Below are positions 1-8,448 of a DNA stretch of 40,561 nucleotides, in pieces (positions within the stretch are counted from its first letter, which is position 1; each line of letters starts with the position of its first letter). A program made the translations under genes and the position numbers. The notes beneath the pieces are model-generated. The model saw only the letters and a program-made list of their open reading frames with translations, did no database searches and was not told the origin of the DNA. The stretch is from Rubrivivax sp. (lineage in GTDB: Bacteria > Pseudomonadota > Gammaproteobacteria > Burkholderiales > Burkholderiaceae_C). The stretch is taken from NCBI GenBank assembly GCA_004210455.1, contig SEFA01000061.1:1-40561 (forward strand), given 5' to 3'.

Positions 1-70
1 CCCTTGCAAGCCCTTACAAACCGGCGTTGTGTGCTGTCCACAGCCGCGCACCGCGCCCCGCGTCCTCACC

Positions 71-583
71 ATGGCGAAACTTTCCATTCTTCGATACCCC
101 GATCCGCGTCTGCACACGGTGGCCAAGCCCATCGCCGCGGTCGACGACCGCCTGCGCCGGCTGGCCGACGACATGCTGGAGACGATGTACGACGCCGACG
201 GCGTGGGCCTGGCCGCCACCCAGGTGGATGTGCACGAACGCCTGCTGGTGATGGACGTCTCCGAGGAGCGCAACCAGCCGCTGGTGCTGATCAATCCGGA
301 GCTCGTCGCGCGCAGCGAGGAGATGATGGAAGGCGAGGAGGGTTGCCTCTCCGTGCCGACCATCTACGACAAGGTCATGCGCCACAAGAAGGTCACCGTG
401 CAGGCGTTGGACCGGGACGGCCACACCTTCCAGTTCGACGCCGAGGGCCTGCTGGCCGTCTGCGTTCAGCATGAGATGGACCACCTCGCTGGCAAGGTGT
501 TCGTGGAATACCTGAGCCCGCTCAAGCGCGAGCGCATCAAGACCAAGCTGGTGAAGAAGTCCCGCGAGGACGCGAAGCACTGA
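71..583 (+). CDS. def: Peptide deformylase
   Basis: This cytosolic metalloenzyme removes the formyl group from the initiator methionine of new proteins. The 170-residue product has all three family motifs: GVGLAATQ at residues 44-51, EGCLS at 90-94 (Cys92 is a metal ligand) and HEMDH at 134-138 (His134 and His138 bind metal, Glu135 is catalytic). Its length is normal for the family. I chose the ATG at 71 because it gives the standard N-terminus [14 protein letters not shown]; upstream in-frame codons would add an unconserved extension. The stop codon overlaps the fmt start by one base (TGATG), so the two are translationally coupled. Pairing with fmt, the enzyme that adds the formyl group, is the usual arrangement. 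Nothing is odd about this gene. Confidence 0.97.
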   Translation: MAKLSILRYPDPRLHTVAKPIAAVDDRLRRLADDMLETMYDADGVGLAATQVDVHERLLVMDVSEERNQPLVLINPELVARSEEMMEGEEGCLSVPTIYDKVMRHKKVTVQALDRDGHTFQFDAEGLLAVCVQHEMDHLAGKVFVEYLSPLKRERIKTKLVKKSREDAKH

Positions 584-1563
584 TGGCCGCCGATCCGAAC
601 GCGGGTCTGCGCGCCGCCTTCGCGGGCACGCCGGAGTTCGCCGCCGTGGCGCTGCAGGCGCTGCTGGACGCCGGCTTCGAGGTTCCGCTGGTGCTCAGCC
701 AGCCGGACCGGCCCGCCGGCCGCGGCATGAAGCTGCAGGCGTCGCCGGTGAAGCAGCTCGCCGTGGCGCGCGGCATCGACGTGGCGCAACCGCGCAGCCT
801 GCGGCTGGACGGCAAGTTCCCCGACGAAGCAGAGGCCGGCCGGCAGGCGCTGCTGGCCGCGCGTCCGGACGTGCTCATCGTCGCCGCCTACGGCCTGATC
901 CTGCCGAAGTGGGTGCTGGACCTGCCGCGGCTGGGATGCCTGAACATCCACGGCTCCATCCTGCCGCGCTGGCGCGGCGCGGCGCCTATCCACCGCGCCA
1001 TCGAGGCCGGCGACGCCGAGACCGGCATCACCATCATGCAGATGGACGAGGGCCTGGACACCGGCGACATGCTGCTGCTGGAGCGTCTGCCGATCGCTGC
1101 GGCGGACACGACCGCGAGCCTGCACGACAAGCTGGCGACTCTCGGCGGCCGGCTGATCGTCGAGGCGCTGGCACTGGCCGCGTGCGGCGGTTTCCATCCG
1201 GTGAAGCAGCCCGAGGCGGGCGTCACCTACGCCCACAAGATCGAGAAGGCCGAAAGCCAGATCCTTTGGAACGACGCCGCCGCGCAGATCACGCGCCGGC
1301 TGCGGGCGTTCGATCCCTTCCCCGGCGGCGTCGCGCAGCTGGACGGCGAGGCCGTGAAGGTCTGGCGCGCCGAGCTCGTCGAGGTCGACGGCACGCTTGG
1401 CGAGCCCGGCCAGGTGCTGGCGGTCTCGCCCGAAGGTCCGGTCGTCGCCTGCGGCGCCGGCAGCGTCCGGCTGACCGAGCTCCAGCGCGCCGGCGGCAAG
1501 CGACTGCCCGCGGCGGCCTTCCTGCAGGCCCGGCCGCTCCAGGCCGGTGCCCGGTTCGCTTAA
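583..1563 (+). CDS. fmt: Methionyl-tRNA formyltransferase
   Basis: This enzyme formylates Met-tRNA(fMet) with 10-formyltetrahydrofolate in the cytosol, which is needed for normal translation initiation. The 326-residue protein starts with the family signature FAGTPEFA near residues 14-21. It has the folate/formyl-transfer core [17 protein letters not shown] with catalytic Asn121 and His123, and Asp159 in [10 protein letters not shown]. The C-terminal tRNA-binding OB-fold domain is present, with about residues 215-326 following the [11 protein letters not shown] linker. The start overlaps the def stop. About ten residues precede the usual start of the fold, so a slightly later start cannot be excluded, but the coupled ATG is the simplest choice. 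Confidence 0.97.
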   Translation: MAADPNAGLRAAFAGTPEFAAVALQALLDAGFEVPLVLSQPDRPAGRGMKLQASPVKQLAVARGIDVAQPRSLRLDGKFPDEAEAGRQALLAARPDVLIVAAYGLILPKWVLDLPRLGCLNIHGSILPRWRGAAPIHRAIEAGDAETGITIMQMDEGLDTGDMLLLERLPIAAADTTASLHDKLATLGGRLIVEALALAACGGFHPVKQPEAGVTYAHKIEKAESQILWNDAAAQITRRLRAFDPFPGGVAQLDGEAVKVWRAELVEVDGTLGEPGQVLAVSPEGPVVACGAGSVRLTELQRAGGKRLPAAAFLQARPLQAGARFA

Positions 1564-1601
1564 CCCTGGCTGAACCGTCGGACAAACCGGCCCGGTGCCG
1601 G

Positions 1602-1629
1602 CTTGAAGCTTGCCCCCTTGCCGTCACAT
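1602..1629 (+). promoter_or_regulatory. Sigma32-like promoter candidate for htpX
   Basis: CTTGAA at 1602-1607, within a GGCTTGAAG context, resembles the heat-shock sigma32 -35 element. CACAT at 1625-1629 is a weaker match to its CCCCAT -10 element, with 17 bases between them. HtpX is a heat- or envelope-stress protein in enterobacteria, so such control would make sense. The -10 match is imperfect and the call is tentative. Confidence 0.33.
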
Positions 1630-1636
1630 GGGACAT

Positions 1637-1656
1637 CGGGACGGTGTACCGTCCCG
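1637..1656. repeat. Inverted repeat upstream of htpX
   Basis: The arms CGGGACGGT and ACCGTCCCG are perfectly complementary over 9 bp and separated by two bases. The site lies about 50 bases before the htpX start and just after the sigma32-like element. It could be an operator dyad or a hairpin in the 5' leader. The two-base centre makes a protein-binding dyad more likely than a stable RNA hairpin. Confidence 0.6.
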
Positions 1657-1705
1657 GTGGATTTCCGTTCGCGGCTCCGGCCGCTGTTTTCGAGGAGTGA
1701 TTGCA

Positions 1706-2551
1706 ATGTTCAACCTGATGAAGACCGCCATCCTGATGGCCGCCATCACCGCGCTGTTCATGGCGATCGGCTCCCTGCTGGGTGGCCAGACGGGCATGCT
1801 GATCGCGCTGGTCGTCGCGGTGGGGATGAATTTCTTCAGCTACTGGTTCTCCGACAAGCTGGTGCTGAAGATGTACAACGCCCAGGAAGTCGACGAGCGC
1901 AGCGCGCCGCAGTTCTACAACATGGTCAAGGAGCTGGCCGAACGCGCCCAGCTGCCCATGCCCAAGGTCTACCTGATCGAGGAGAACGCGCCCAATGCGT
2001 TCGCCACCGGCCGCAATCCGGAGCATGCCGCCGTCGCGGCCACGACCGGCATCATGCGGGTGCTGTCCGAGCGCGAGCTGCGCGGCGTGATGGCGCATGA
2101 ACTGGCCCACGTGAAGCACCGCGACATCCTGATCTCGACGGTCAGCGCGACGATGGCCGGCGCGATCTCGATGCTGGCCAACTTCGCGATGTTCTTCAGC
2201 CCGCGCGACAGCGAGGGTCGTCCGGCCAATCCGATCGTCGGCCTGCTGGTGGCGATCCTGGCGCCGATCGCGGCCTCGCTGATCCAGATGGCGATCAGCC
2301 GTGCCCGGGAGTTCGAAGCGGACCGCGGCGGCGCCGAGATCTCCGGCGACCCGCAGGCGCTGGCGTCCGCGCTGGACAAGATCCATCGTTATGCCCAGGG
2401 CATCCCGCTGGAGACCACCGAGCGCCATCCCGAGACGGCGCAGATGATGATCATGAATCCGCTGTCGGGCGGCGGCCTCCGCGGGCTGTTCAGCACCCAC
2501 CCGCCGACCGAGGAGCGCGTCGAGCGCCTGATGGCGATGGTCCGCCGCTGA
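1706..2551 (+). CDS. htpX: Membrane-bound zinc protease HtpX
   Basis: This inner-membrane M48 zinc metalloprotease degrades misfolded membrane proteins. The 281-residue protein has two N-terminal membrane segments (about 5-25 and 29-48), the zinc-binding HELAH at 131-135, and further hydrophobic segments at about 142-163 and 176-197. The third zinc ligand is in REFEAD at 201-206, most likely Glu202. The C-terminus has the typical [12 protein letters not shown] motif. I chose the ATG at 1706, preceded by GAGGAG at 1692-1697, over upstream in-frame codons because it gives the canonical [12 protein letters not shown] start. An intrinsic terminator follows. This is one of three M48-type peptidases in the window and the only one with standard HtpX size and layout. 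Confidence 0.97.
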   Translation: MFNLMKTAILMAAITALFMAIGSLLGGQTGMLIALVVAVGMNFFSYWFSDKLVLKMYNAQEVDERSAPQFYNMVKELAERAQLPMPKVYLIEENAPNAFATGRNPEHAAVAATTGIMRVLSERELRGVMAHELAHVKHRDILISTVSATMAGAISMLANFAMFFSPRDSEGRPANPIVGLLVAILAPIAASLIQMAISRAREFEADRGGAEISGDPQALASALDKIHRYAQGIPLETTERHPETAQMMIMNPLSGGGLRGLFSTHPPTEERVERLMAMVRR

Positions 2552-2577
2552 ACGGCGCGGAACGTTCTGGACTGCCG

Positions 2578-2603
2578 AAACACCGCCTCCGGGCGGTGTT
2601 TTT
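2578..2603 (+). terminator. Intrinsic terminator after htpX
   Basis: ACACCGCC at 2580-2587 pairs perfectly with GGCGGTGT at 2592-2599 around a TCCG loop. A T-run at 2599-2603 follows, and two upstream A's extend the pairing. This is the clearest rho-independent terminator in the window and ends the def-fmt-htpX group. Confidence 0.85.
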
Positions 2604-2699
2604 CATTGGATCGGGGCTGACCGGGTCGACGGCACAATGGCCCGGTACCGCCGGTGCGCCCCGTTCAGGCGCCAGTCCCCGGCGGCCGAAAAGGACAGC

Positions 2700-3152
2700 A
2701 TGACCGCCTCTTTCCGTTCCCTGACCGTCCCGGCGGCGCTGCTCGGCGCCGCCGCGCTGCTGACCGGCTGCGATCAGCTCGGCATCGAGGATCCCGCCAA
2801 GGTCGCCGCGGCCAAGCAGGCCGAGGGCAAGGCCATCGGCGGCGCCTGCCGCAACGCGCTGCGCGCCATCGAGGACTGCTACGCCCTGAACCCCAAGGCC
2901 CAGAAGGCCGCGGTGTACGACGGCTGGCGCGAGATGGACGAGTACATGCGGGAGAACAAGCTCGAAGGCACCCGTCCGCAGGTCGCGAACCCGCAGGCCA
3001 GCCGTCCCGCCGCGGCCGCTTCGGACGACGAAGAGGAATCGCCGCGTTCGGCCACGGGCAAGGTCGGCGAGAAGGCCGATGACAAGCCGGCCGAGAAGAC
3101 GTCGGACAAGACCTCGGACAAGACCTCGGACAAGGGCAAGGGCGGGCATTGA
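2700..3152 (+). CDS. Small lipoprotein with Lys-Thr-Ser-Asp C-terminal repeats
   Basis: The 150-residue product has a short signal peptide ending in the lipobox LLTGC with the lipidated cysteine at residue 24, so it is predicted to be a membrane-anchored lipoprotein facing the periplasm. Two more cysteines lie in the mature region (GGACRNAL and EDCYAL). They are followed by an Ala/Pro-rich acidic linker and a low-complexity tail of KTSD repeats encoded by a 12-bp tandem repeat. I chose the ATG at 2700 because AAAAGGA precedes it and it puts the signal peptide at the N-terminus. No enzymatic motif is visible and the function is unknown. It is in the same direction as the next gene. Confidence 0.8.
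   Translation: MTASFRSLTVPAALLGAAALLTGCDQLGIEDPAKVAAAKQAEGKAIGGACRNALRAIEDCYALNPKAQKAAVYDGWREMDEYMRENKLEGTRPQVANPQASRPAAAASDDEEESPRSATGKVGEKADDKPAEKTSDKTSDKTSDKGKGGH
3096..3131 (+). repeat. 12-bp coding tandem repeat (three copies)
   Basis: Three consecutive 12-mers of the form AAGACSTCGGAC encode Lys-Thr-Ser-Asp near the C-terminus of the small lipoprotein. The second and third copies are identical and the first differs by one base. The in-frame period means copy number could vary by slippage without disrupting the gene. Confidence 0.85.
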
Positions 3153-3286
3153 GCGACCGCCGGGCGTCCGGCGTGTCGGTCTGCCCTGCAACTGATCCCG
3201 TGGATGGTGCAGTTCGTCATCGCCCGCTCGCGGGGCGGGCGCGTCGCGACGAAGATACGATCATCCGAAAGATCAGGAGATCGCTC

Positions 3287-4066
3287 ATGACCACAACGTC
3301 CTTCCGCGCCACGCGCCGCCTGTTTGCCATCACCGCGCTGAGCCTGGCGTCCGTGGGCGCCGTCGGCACCGCGCACGCCTGGTCGCTGAGCTTCGGCAGC
3401 TCGCAGCGCATCGAAGGCAACGGCGAGGTCGCCGCCGACGCGCGCGATGTCGGGGCGTTCGACGCGGTCTCGCTGTCGGGGGACTTCAAGGTCTACGTGC
3501 GCCAGGGATCGTCCGACAAGGTCGAGGTCAAGACCGACCGCAACCTGTTCAGCTACATCGAGACCAAGGTCGTCGACGGCAGCAAGGGCCGGACGCTGGA
3601 GATCACGCCCAAGCGCGGTTACAGCCTGAACGCCCGGGGCACGCCGACCATCACGCTGGACATGCGCCAGCTGAGAGGGCTGTCGATCTCGGGCTCGGGT
3701 GACATCCGCGTCGAGCCGATGAAGACCGGCAACCTGGACGCCAGCATCGCCGGCAGCGGCGACCTGCGCGTGCAGGGCCTGGAGGCCGACCACGTGACGC
3801 TGCGTGTCGCCGGCAGCGGCGACATGGTGTTCAACGGCAAGGCCAACGCCCTGTCGGTGACGGTGGCCGGCAGCGGCGACGTCAAGACCCGCGAACTGGT
3901 GGTCGACGACGCCAAGGTGAGCATCTCCGGCAGCGGCGATGTCACCGTCGCCCCGACCCGCAAGCTGGACGTGCGCATCGCCGGTTCCGGCGATGTCGGT
4001 TACGTCGGCAGCCCCGAGATCAGCATGTCCAACGCCGGTTCGGGTTCGGTCCGCAAGCTGAAATGA
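3287..4066 (+). CDS. Exported DUF2807-type (head-GIN domain) protein
   Basis: The 259-residue protein has a signal peptide with a likely cleavage after AHA at residue 31, so it is exported. The mature part resembles the putative auto-transporter adhesin family DUF2807. GSGD turns recur at residues 136, 156, 176, 195, 215 and 233, with a final GSGS at 251. The 18-20 residue spacing fits one turn of a right-handed beta-helix per repeat. I chose the ATG at 3287 because AGGAGA precedes it and it begins the signal peptide. There are no catalytic motifs. The repeats are also visible as recurring DNA. The role is unknown; surface or periplasmic binding is an inference from the fold. Confidence 0.87.
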   Translation: MTTTSFRATRRLFAITALSLASVGAVGTAHAWSLSFGSSQRIEGNGEVAADARDVGAFDAVSLSGDFKVYVRQGSSDKVEVKTDRNLFSYIETKVVDGSKGRTLEITPKRGYSLNARGTPTITLDMRQLRGLSISGSGDIRVEPMKTGNLDASIAGSGDLRVQGLEADHVTLRVAGSGDMVFNGKANALSVTVAGSGDVKTRELVVDDAKVSISGSGDVTVAPTRKLDVRIAGSGDVGYVGSPEISMSNAGSGSVRKLK

Positions 4067-4099
4067 GGGCCTGAGGCAACGCCTCCGGATGCTCCGGGC

Positions 4100-4123
4100 A
4101 CGCCGGTACGCCGGTACGCCGGG
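4100..4123 (+). repeat. 8-bp tandem repeat upstream of azlC
   Basis: ACGCCGGT occurs twice perfectly and a third time with one change, head to tail, about 80 bases before the azlC start. It follows a small GAGGC/GCCTC hairpin (4073-4085) after the DUF2807 gene. No function is evident. Confidence 0.6.
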
Positions 4124-4201
4124 CGCTGTGTGGACGCCCCTCACCGCGACGGCGGGCGAGGGGCGATTCGCTGGTGCAGCGCGCAGACGACAATCGCGCT
4201 C

Positions 4202-4969
4202 ATGGCGGAAGGACTCTCGGCGCTGGTGCGCCACCCTGAATTCAAGCGCGGCTCGAAGGAGATGCTGGGCATCACGCTGGGCATCTCGGCCTGGGGGCTG
4301 GTGACCGGCGTCGCCATGGTCAAGAGCGGCCTGGGCGTGGGCCTGTCGCTGCTGATGAGCCTGGTGGTCTTCGCCGGCAGTTCGCAGCTGGCCGCGCTGC
4401 CGCTGCTGGCCAGCGGCGCCCCGCTGTGGGTGCTGTGGGCCACGGCCTTCTGCGTCAACCTGCGCTTCGTGATCTTCAGCGCCCAGTGGCGCCTGTACTT
4501 CGAGCCGCTGCCTCGCGTGCAGCGGCTGGTCATCGGCTACTTCGCGGCCGACCTCAACTACGTCGCCTTTCTCAAGCGCTTCCCCGAGCTGAAGCCGGAT
4601 CCAGACAACCAGCTCCCCTACTTCTGGGGCGGCGTGGCGACCAACTGGTTTGCGTGGCAGATCCCGGCCATCGCCGGCATCCTGCTCGCCGACCGCATCC
4701 CGACGAACTGGGGCCTGGGTTTCGCCGGCGTACTGGCGCTGCTGGGACTGAGCTACTCGCTGCTCAAGGACCGCAACACCTGGATCTCCGGCGTCGTGGC
4801 CGGCTGCGCGGCGGTGGCGGCCTATGCGCTGCCGCTGCGGCTCAACATCCTGGTGGCGATCGCCGCGGCGGTCGCCGTGGGGCTCCTGATGGAGAAGTGG
4901 CTGCCGCCGGCGTCACCGACTTCGGGGTCGTCCGGTTCGTCCGGCCCGTCCTCCGGGAGGTCCGCATGA
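4202..4969 (+). CDS. azlC: AzlC-family branched-chain amino acid exporter, large subunit
   Basis: This inner-membrane protein works with AzlD to export branched-chain amino acids. The 255-residue product has the family's hydrophobic segments, including FKRGSKEMLGITLGISAWGL near the N-terminus and the conserved VVFAGSSQLAALPLL and CVNLRFVIFSA motifs. The tail is Ser/Gly/Pro-rich (about 235-255) and is probably unstructured. I chose the ATG at 4202, but no strong ribosome binding site precedes it, so the start is less sure than the identity. The stop overlaps the azlD start (ATGA), so the pair is co-translated. Confidence 0.92.
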   Translation: MAEGLSALVRHPEFKRGSKEMLGITLGISAWGLVTGVAMVKSGLGVGLSLLMSLVVFAGSSQLAALPLLASGAPLWVLWATAFCVNLRFVIFSAQWRLYFEPLPRVQRLVIGYFAADLNYVAFLKRFPELKPDPDNQLPYFWGGVATNWFAWQIPAIAGILLADRIPTNWGLGFAGVLALLGLSYSLLKDRNTWISGVVAGCAAVAAYALPLRLNILVAIAAAVAVGLLMEKWLPPASPTSGSSGSSGPSSGRSA

Positions 4970-5295
4970 GCGTGTGGGAGGCAGTGCTCGGCATCCTCGG
5001 CATGGCGGTGATCACGATGGTCACGCGCAGCTTCTTCATGATCCCGGACCGCGAGATACCGCTGCCGCAATGGGTCCGCGACGGCCTGCGCTACGCGCCC
5101 CTGGCGGCGCTCGCGGCGGTGATCGTGCCGGAGATCGTCATGACGAACGGCGAACTGATCCACACCTGGAAGGACGCGCGGCTCTACGCGGCGGCCGTCG
5201 GCACGGCCTACTTCTTCTGGAAGCGCGGCATCCTCGGGACCATCGTCAGCGGCACCGCGGTGATGCTCGCCTTGAGGATAGGCCTGGGCTGGTGA
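4966..5295 (+). CDS. azlD: AzlD-family branched-chain amino acid exporter, small subunit
   Basis: This is the small partner of AzlC, 109 residues with about four hydrophobic segments. It has the characteristic MAVITMVTRSFFMIP start of the AzlD family and ends with a hydrophobic IVSGTAVMLALRIGLGW segment. The ATG overlaps the azlC stop by four bases and is preceded by GGGAGG at 4955-4960. The two proteins are expected to form one membrane exporter. No regulator such as an Lrp or AzlB homologue is in the window. Confidence 0.92.
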   Translation: MSVWEAVLGILGMAVITMVTRSFFMIPDREIPLPQWVRDGLRYAPLAALAAVIVPEIVMTNGELIHTWKDARLYAAAVGTAYFFWKRGILGTIVSGTAVMLALRIGLGW

Positions 5296-5496
5296 GCCCG
5301 CCCGCGAACGGCCGGTGAGCGCACGCGCGCGGCCGGCGGTCGCCGGTTTCAGCGGCGTTCCGTAACCCGCTCGGACGCGGGTCGTCGTCACGCGGCTGTT
5401 AAGCTGCGGCCCGATTTGCCGGCCTTCGCATGCTGCGTCTCCGCCATGCGCGCGAGCCTCCGGCGCACCGCTTTCCAACTACTCGAAGCTCATCCC

Positions 5497-6690
5497 ATGA
5501 ACGTCTTGCGTTTCGCCGATCTGATCGCCGCCGGCAAGGTGGCCGACCAGCGCGTCTTCATCCGCGCCGACCTGAACGTGCCGCTGAACGACGCCGGCCA
5601 GATCACCGAGGACACCCGCGTCCGCGCGTCGATCCCCGCGATCGAGATGGCGCTGAAGGCCGGTGCCGCGGTGATGGTCACTTCCCATCTGGGCCGCCCG
5701 ACCGAGGGTGAATTCAAGCCGGAGGACTCGCTGGCGCCGGTCGCCAGGCGCCTGGGCGAGCTGCTCGGCCGCGACGTGCCGCTGGTCGCGAACTGGGTCG
5801 ACGGCGTCGACGTGAAGCCGGGCCAGGTCGTGCTGCTCGAGAACTGCCGCGTCAACAAGGGCGAGAAGAAGAACAGCGAAGAGTTGTCGAAGAAGATGGC
5901 CGCGCTGTGCGACATCTTCGTCCACGACGCCTTCGGCACCGCGCACCGCGCGGAGGCCTCGACCTACGGCATCGCGCAGTTCGCGAAGATCGCCTGCGCC
6001 GGCCCGCTGCTGGCCGCCGAGATCGACGCCATCACCAAGGCGCTGGCCAATCCGAAGCGTCCGCTGGTGGCGATCGTGGCGGGCTCCAAGGTCTCGACCA
6101 AGCTGACCATCCTGAAGTCGCTGTCGGCCAACGTCGACGGTCTGATCGTCGGCGGCGGCATTGCCAACACCTTCCTGCTGGCGGCTGGTCTGAAGATCGG
6201 CAAGTCGCTGGCCGAGCCCGACCTGGTCGGCGAAGCCAAGGCCGTCATCGAGGCCATGAAGGCACGTGGCGCCGCGGTGCCGATCCCGGTGGACGTGGTG
6301 ACGGCCAAGACCTTCGCCGCCGATGCGCCGGCCACGGTCAAGGCCGCGACCGAAGTGGCGGATGACGACCTGATCCTGGACATCGGTCCGAAGACCGCGG
6401 CCCTGCTGGCCGAGCAGCTGAAGGCGGCCGGCACGATCGTGTGGAACGGTCCGGTCGGCGTGTTCGAGTTCGACGCCTTCGCCCACGGCACCGAGACCAT
6501 CGCGCGTGCCATCGCCGAGTCGGAAGCGTTCTCGATCGCCGGCGGCGGCGACACGCTGGCGGCGATCGCCAAATACGGCATCGAAGACCAGGTGGGCTAC
6601 ATCTCCACCGGCGGCGGCGCCTTCCTCGAAGTGCTGGAAGGCAAGACGCTGCCCGCGTTCGAGATCCTGTCCAAGCGCGCGCAGGGCTGA
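5497..6690 (+). CDS. pgk: Phosphoglycerate kinase
   Basis: This cytosolic glycolytic enzyme transfers phosphate from 1,3-bisphosphoglycerate to ADP. The 397-residue length is typical. The substrate-binding RADLNVP is at 23-29, SHLGRP at 63-68, and the nucleotide-binding GGGDT loop at 349-353. The start MNVLRFADL matches the family; the frame is open further upstream but that extension is not conserved. It sits first in a stretch with maeB, pyk, fba and purC, but about 200 bases separate it from azlD, so it probably has its own promoter. A TTAAGCT sequence at 5399-5405 and a dyad ACCCGC/GCGGGT at 5365-5382 lie in that gap. Confidence 0.97.
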   Translation: MNVLRFADLIAAGKVADQRVFIRADLNVPLNDAGQITEDTRVRASIPAIEMALKAGAAVMVTSHLGRPTEGEFKPEDSLAPVARRLGELLGRDVPLVANWVDGVDVKPGQVVLLENCRVNKGEKKNSEELSKKMAALCDIFVHDAFGTAHRAEASTYGIAQFAKIACAGPLLAAEIDAITKALANPKRPLVAIVAGSKVSTKLTILKSLSANVDGLIVGGGIANTFLLAAGLKIGKSLAEPDLVGEAKAVIEAMKARGAAVPIPVDVVTAKTFAADAPATVKAATEVADDDLILDIGPKTAALLAEQLKAAGTIVWNGPVGVFEFDAFAHGTETIARAIAESEAFSIAGGGDTLAAIAKYGIEDQVGYISTGGGAFLEVLEGKTLPAFEILSKRAQG

Positions 6691-6693
6691 CGA

Positions 6694-6758
6694 CCCTCAC
6701 CCCCCGCCACTGTGCTTCTTGCTCCCTCTCCCGCTTGCGGCAGAGGGCAGGGGTGAGG
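6694..6758. repeat. Intergenic REP-like nested inverted repeat after pgk
   Basis: CCTCACCCC (6695-6703) is complementary to GGGGTGAGG (6750-6758). Inside it, CCCTCT (6724-6729) is complementary to AGAGGG (6742-6747) around a CCCGCTTGCGG-like core. The wording closely resembles a palindromic intergenic repeat family I recall as common in Burkholderiales and Xanthomonadales genomes. It may act as a transcript end for pgk. This copy looks degraded, with extra bases between the outer and inner arms. Confidence 0.65.
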
Positions 6759-6874
6759 CCCAGGGGCGGCGGCAGTACGGCAGTCGCGCGACGGCTGGAC
6801 ATCGAGGGCGCCGTCGAGCGCCCTTTTCTTCGACCCGGTCCCACGCAGGACGCGGGCGCAGAGGGAGGAAGACC

Positions 6875-8428
6875 ATGAGCGACATCGACGGTGCGCCGCC
6901 AGCGGCGAGCGGCATGGAGGCGTCCATCGCGCCCGTTTGGCTGGCGCTGGCCGCGCTGGCGGCTTCGTTTTTCCTCCAATTGATGCTGCTGGTGCCGGCG
7001 GCCCTGGTCACTCTGGCGCCGGCCGCCGTGTTCGACAACTGGCTCTTCTGGGGCGCGGGCCTGATGGCCTTCGTGCTGATGGCCTGGCTGGCCCAGCCGA
7101 GCTGGCACGGATCGCCGCAACGCCTGAACCGCGATCAGGCGCCGCGGCTCTACGCCCGCGTCGACGAGATGACCGATGCCATCGGGGCGCCGCGGCTCCA
7201 TGCGATCGCGATCGACGCCAGCATCAATGCGGGCGCGCTCGAGGAACACCGCGGTGTCTCATTGCGACCGACCCGACGAGTGCTGATCCTCGGCCTGCCG
7301 CTGCTGCGCCTGCTGGACACCGCCGCCGCGGAGGCGGTGATTGCCCACGAGCTGGGGCACTTCTCGCGCCGACATGGGCGGCTGGGCCACTGGCTCTATC
7401 GCACGCGCGCGGCCTGGACCGCCTGGGCCGCAGGCGTTCGGCAGGACGAGGAAGACAGCAGCCCGTGGGATCGCGCCGGTGCGAACTTCGCGGAGCTTTT
7501 CCTCCCGTGGTTCAGTCGCGCCTCCGAAGCGCATTCGCGGCGCAGCGAATTCGAGGCCGACGCGTTGGCCGCGCAGTGGGCGTCGCCGGAGGCGCTGGCG
7601 CGGGCACTGCTGTTGATCGAGGTCGCCGTCATGCGTCAGGGGGAAGCGTCTGCCTCGCTGGACCTGGATGCGCTGCGCGCGAGCAGCGCGCCTCCCGCGC
7701 GGTGGGCCGATCAGCCGGTCCAGGCACTGGTCGACAACCCGCCGACCCCGGAGGAAATCGCCGAAGCGCTGCGGCATCGCCAGCCGCATGGAAGCCATCC
7801 GCCGCATCGCCAACGGATGGATGCACTCGGCGTGGTCGGAGAGGCGATCGATCTGCGACCGCCGTCTTGGGAAGAGAGCGCCGCCGCCCAATGGCTGGAC
7901 GGTTCCTGGTCGGCGCTTTGTCAGGCCCAGGGACCTTGGGCAGGCGTCGGCGAGCGATTGAGCTGGGCGATGGCGCATGAGGCGCTGGTCGCGCATGAAC
8001 ACGATACCCCGCCCTTGCTGCCCGAGCGGCCTGCGCCGTCTGACGAGACGGCCGGGCGTCGTCTCCATCGCCGGCAGGCCGAGGCGCAGGAAGCGATCGA
8101 GCACGGACGGGTTCAGCCCAGCGATCTTGCGCCGTCGCAAATCGAGGCGCTCCGCCGGGCGGTGTCGGTCAACCCGGCCATCGTGCAGGCGTGGCTCTTC
8201 GATGTGCCGGTCGAGCCGCCGACGGTGGCCGTCGTGCTGCGCGTCGATCCGGAGCGGATGATCGCGATGAAGCTGACCATCGAGCAGGTCGCGACGACGC
8301 TGGCGCTGACGATGGGACTCGTGTTGCCAGCGGGGCGCGACTGGATGCCGCGTTTCAGCTACATGACCGAAGGATTGCCGCCTGACTTGCAGGCGCGCGT
8401 CGATGCGACGCCGCGCCTGAAGGGGTGA
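6875..8428 (+). CDS. M48-type membrane metallopeptidase (paralogue A)
   Basis: The 517-residue protein has two N-terminal hydrophobic segments (about 20-50 and 54-74). An M48-type peptidase domain follows, with zinc-binding HELGH at 158-162 and the third-ligand motif EFEAD at 225-229. A long C-terminal half carries no recognised catalytic motif. It is clearly related to the protein encoded at 21944-23866: both share the GLPLL-x-AHExGH core, the R-x-YR segment after it, and a C-terminal module around SQIEALRRAVSVNPAIVQAW. The start at 6875 is supported by GGAGGAAG at 6863-6870. It probably acts in or at the inner membrane, but its substrate is unknown. It is convergent with pstS, with only 20 bases between. 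Confidence 0.88.
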   Translation: MSDIDGAPPAASGMEASIAPVWLALAALAASFFLQLMLLVPAALVTLAPAAVFDNWLFWGAGLMAFVLMAWLAQPSWHGSPQRLNRDQAPRLYARVDEMTDAIGAPRLHAIAIDASINAGALEEHRGVSLRPTRRVLILGLPLLRLLDTAAAEAVIAHELGHFSRRHGRLGHWLYRTRAAWTAWAAGVRQDEEDSSPWDRAGANFAELFLPWFSRASEAHSRRSEFEADALAAQWASPEALARALLLIEVAVMRQGEASASLDLDALRASSAPPARWADQPVQALVDNPPTPEEIAEALRHRQPHGSHPPHRQRMDALGVVGEAIDLRPPSWEESAAAQWLDGSWSALCQAQGPWAGVGERLSWAMAHEALVAHEHDTPPLLPERPAPSDETAGRRLHRRQAEAQEAIEHGRVQPSDLAPSQIEALRRAVSVNPAIVQAWLFDVPVEPPTVAVVLRVDPERMIAMKLTIEQVATTLALTMGLVLPAGRDWMPRFSYMTEGLPPDLQARVDATPRLKG

Positions 8429-8448
8429 AGAACCGGAGGTCTGAGGTC

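Noticed and set aside
1-70. Promoter upstream of def (TTGCAA at 4-9)
   Set aside because: No matching -10 element at a suitable distance; the upstream gene context lies outside the window.
3700-4050. Repeated DNA that might be a CRISPR-like or satellite array
   Set aside because: The repeats are in-frame coding for GSGD turns of the DUF2807 protein, with no spacer-repeat structure.
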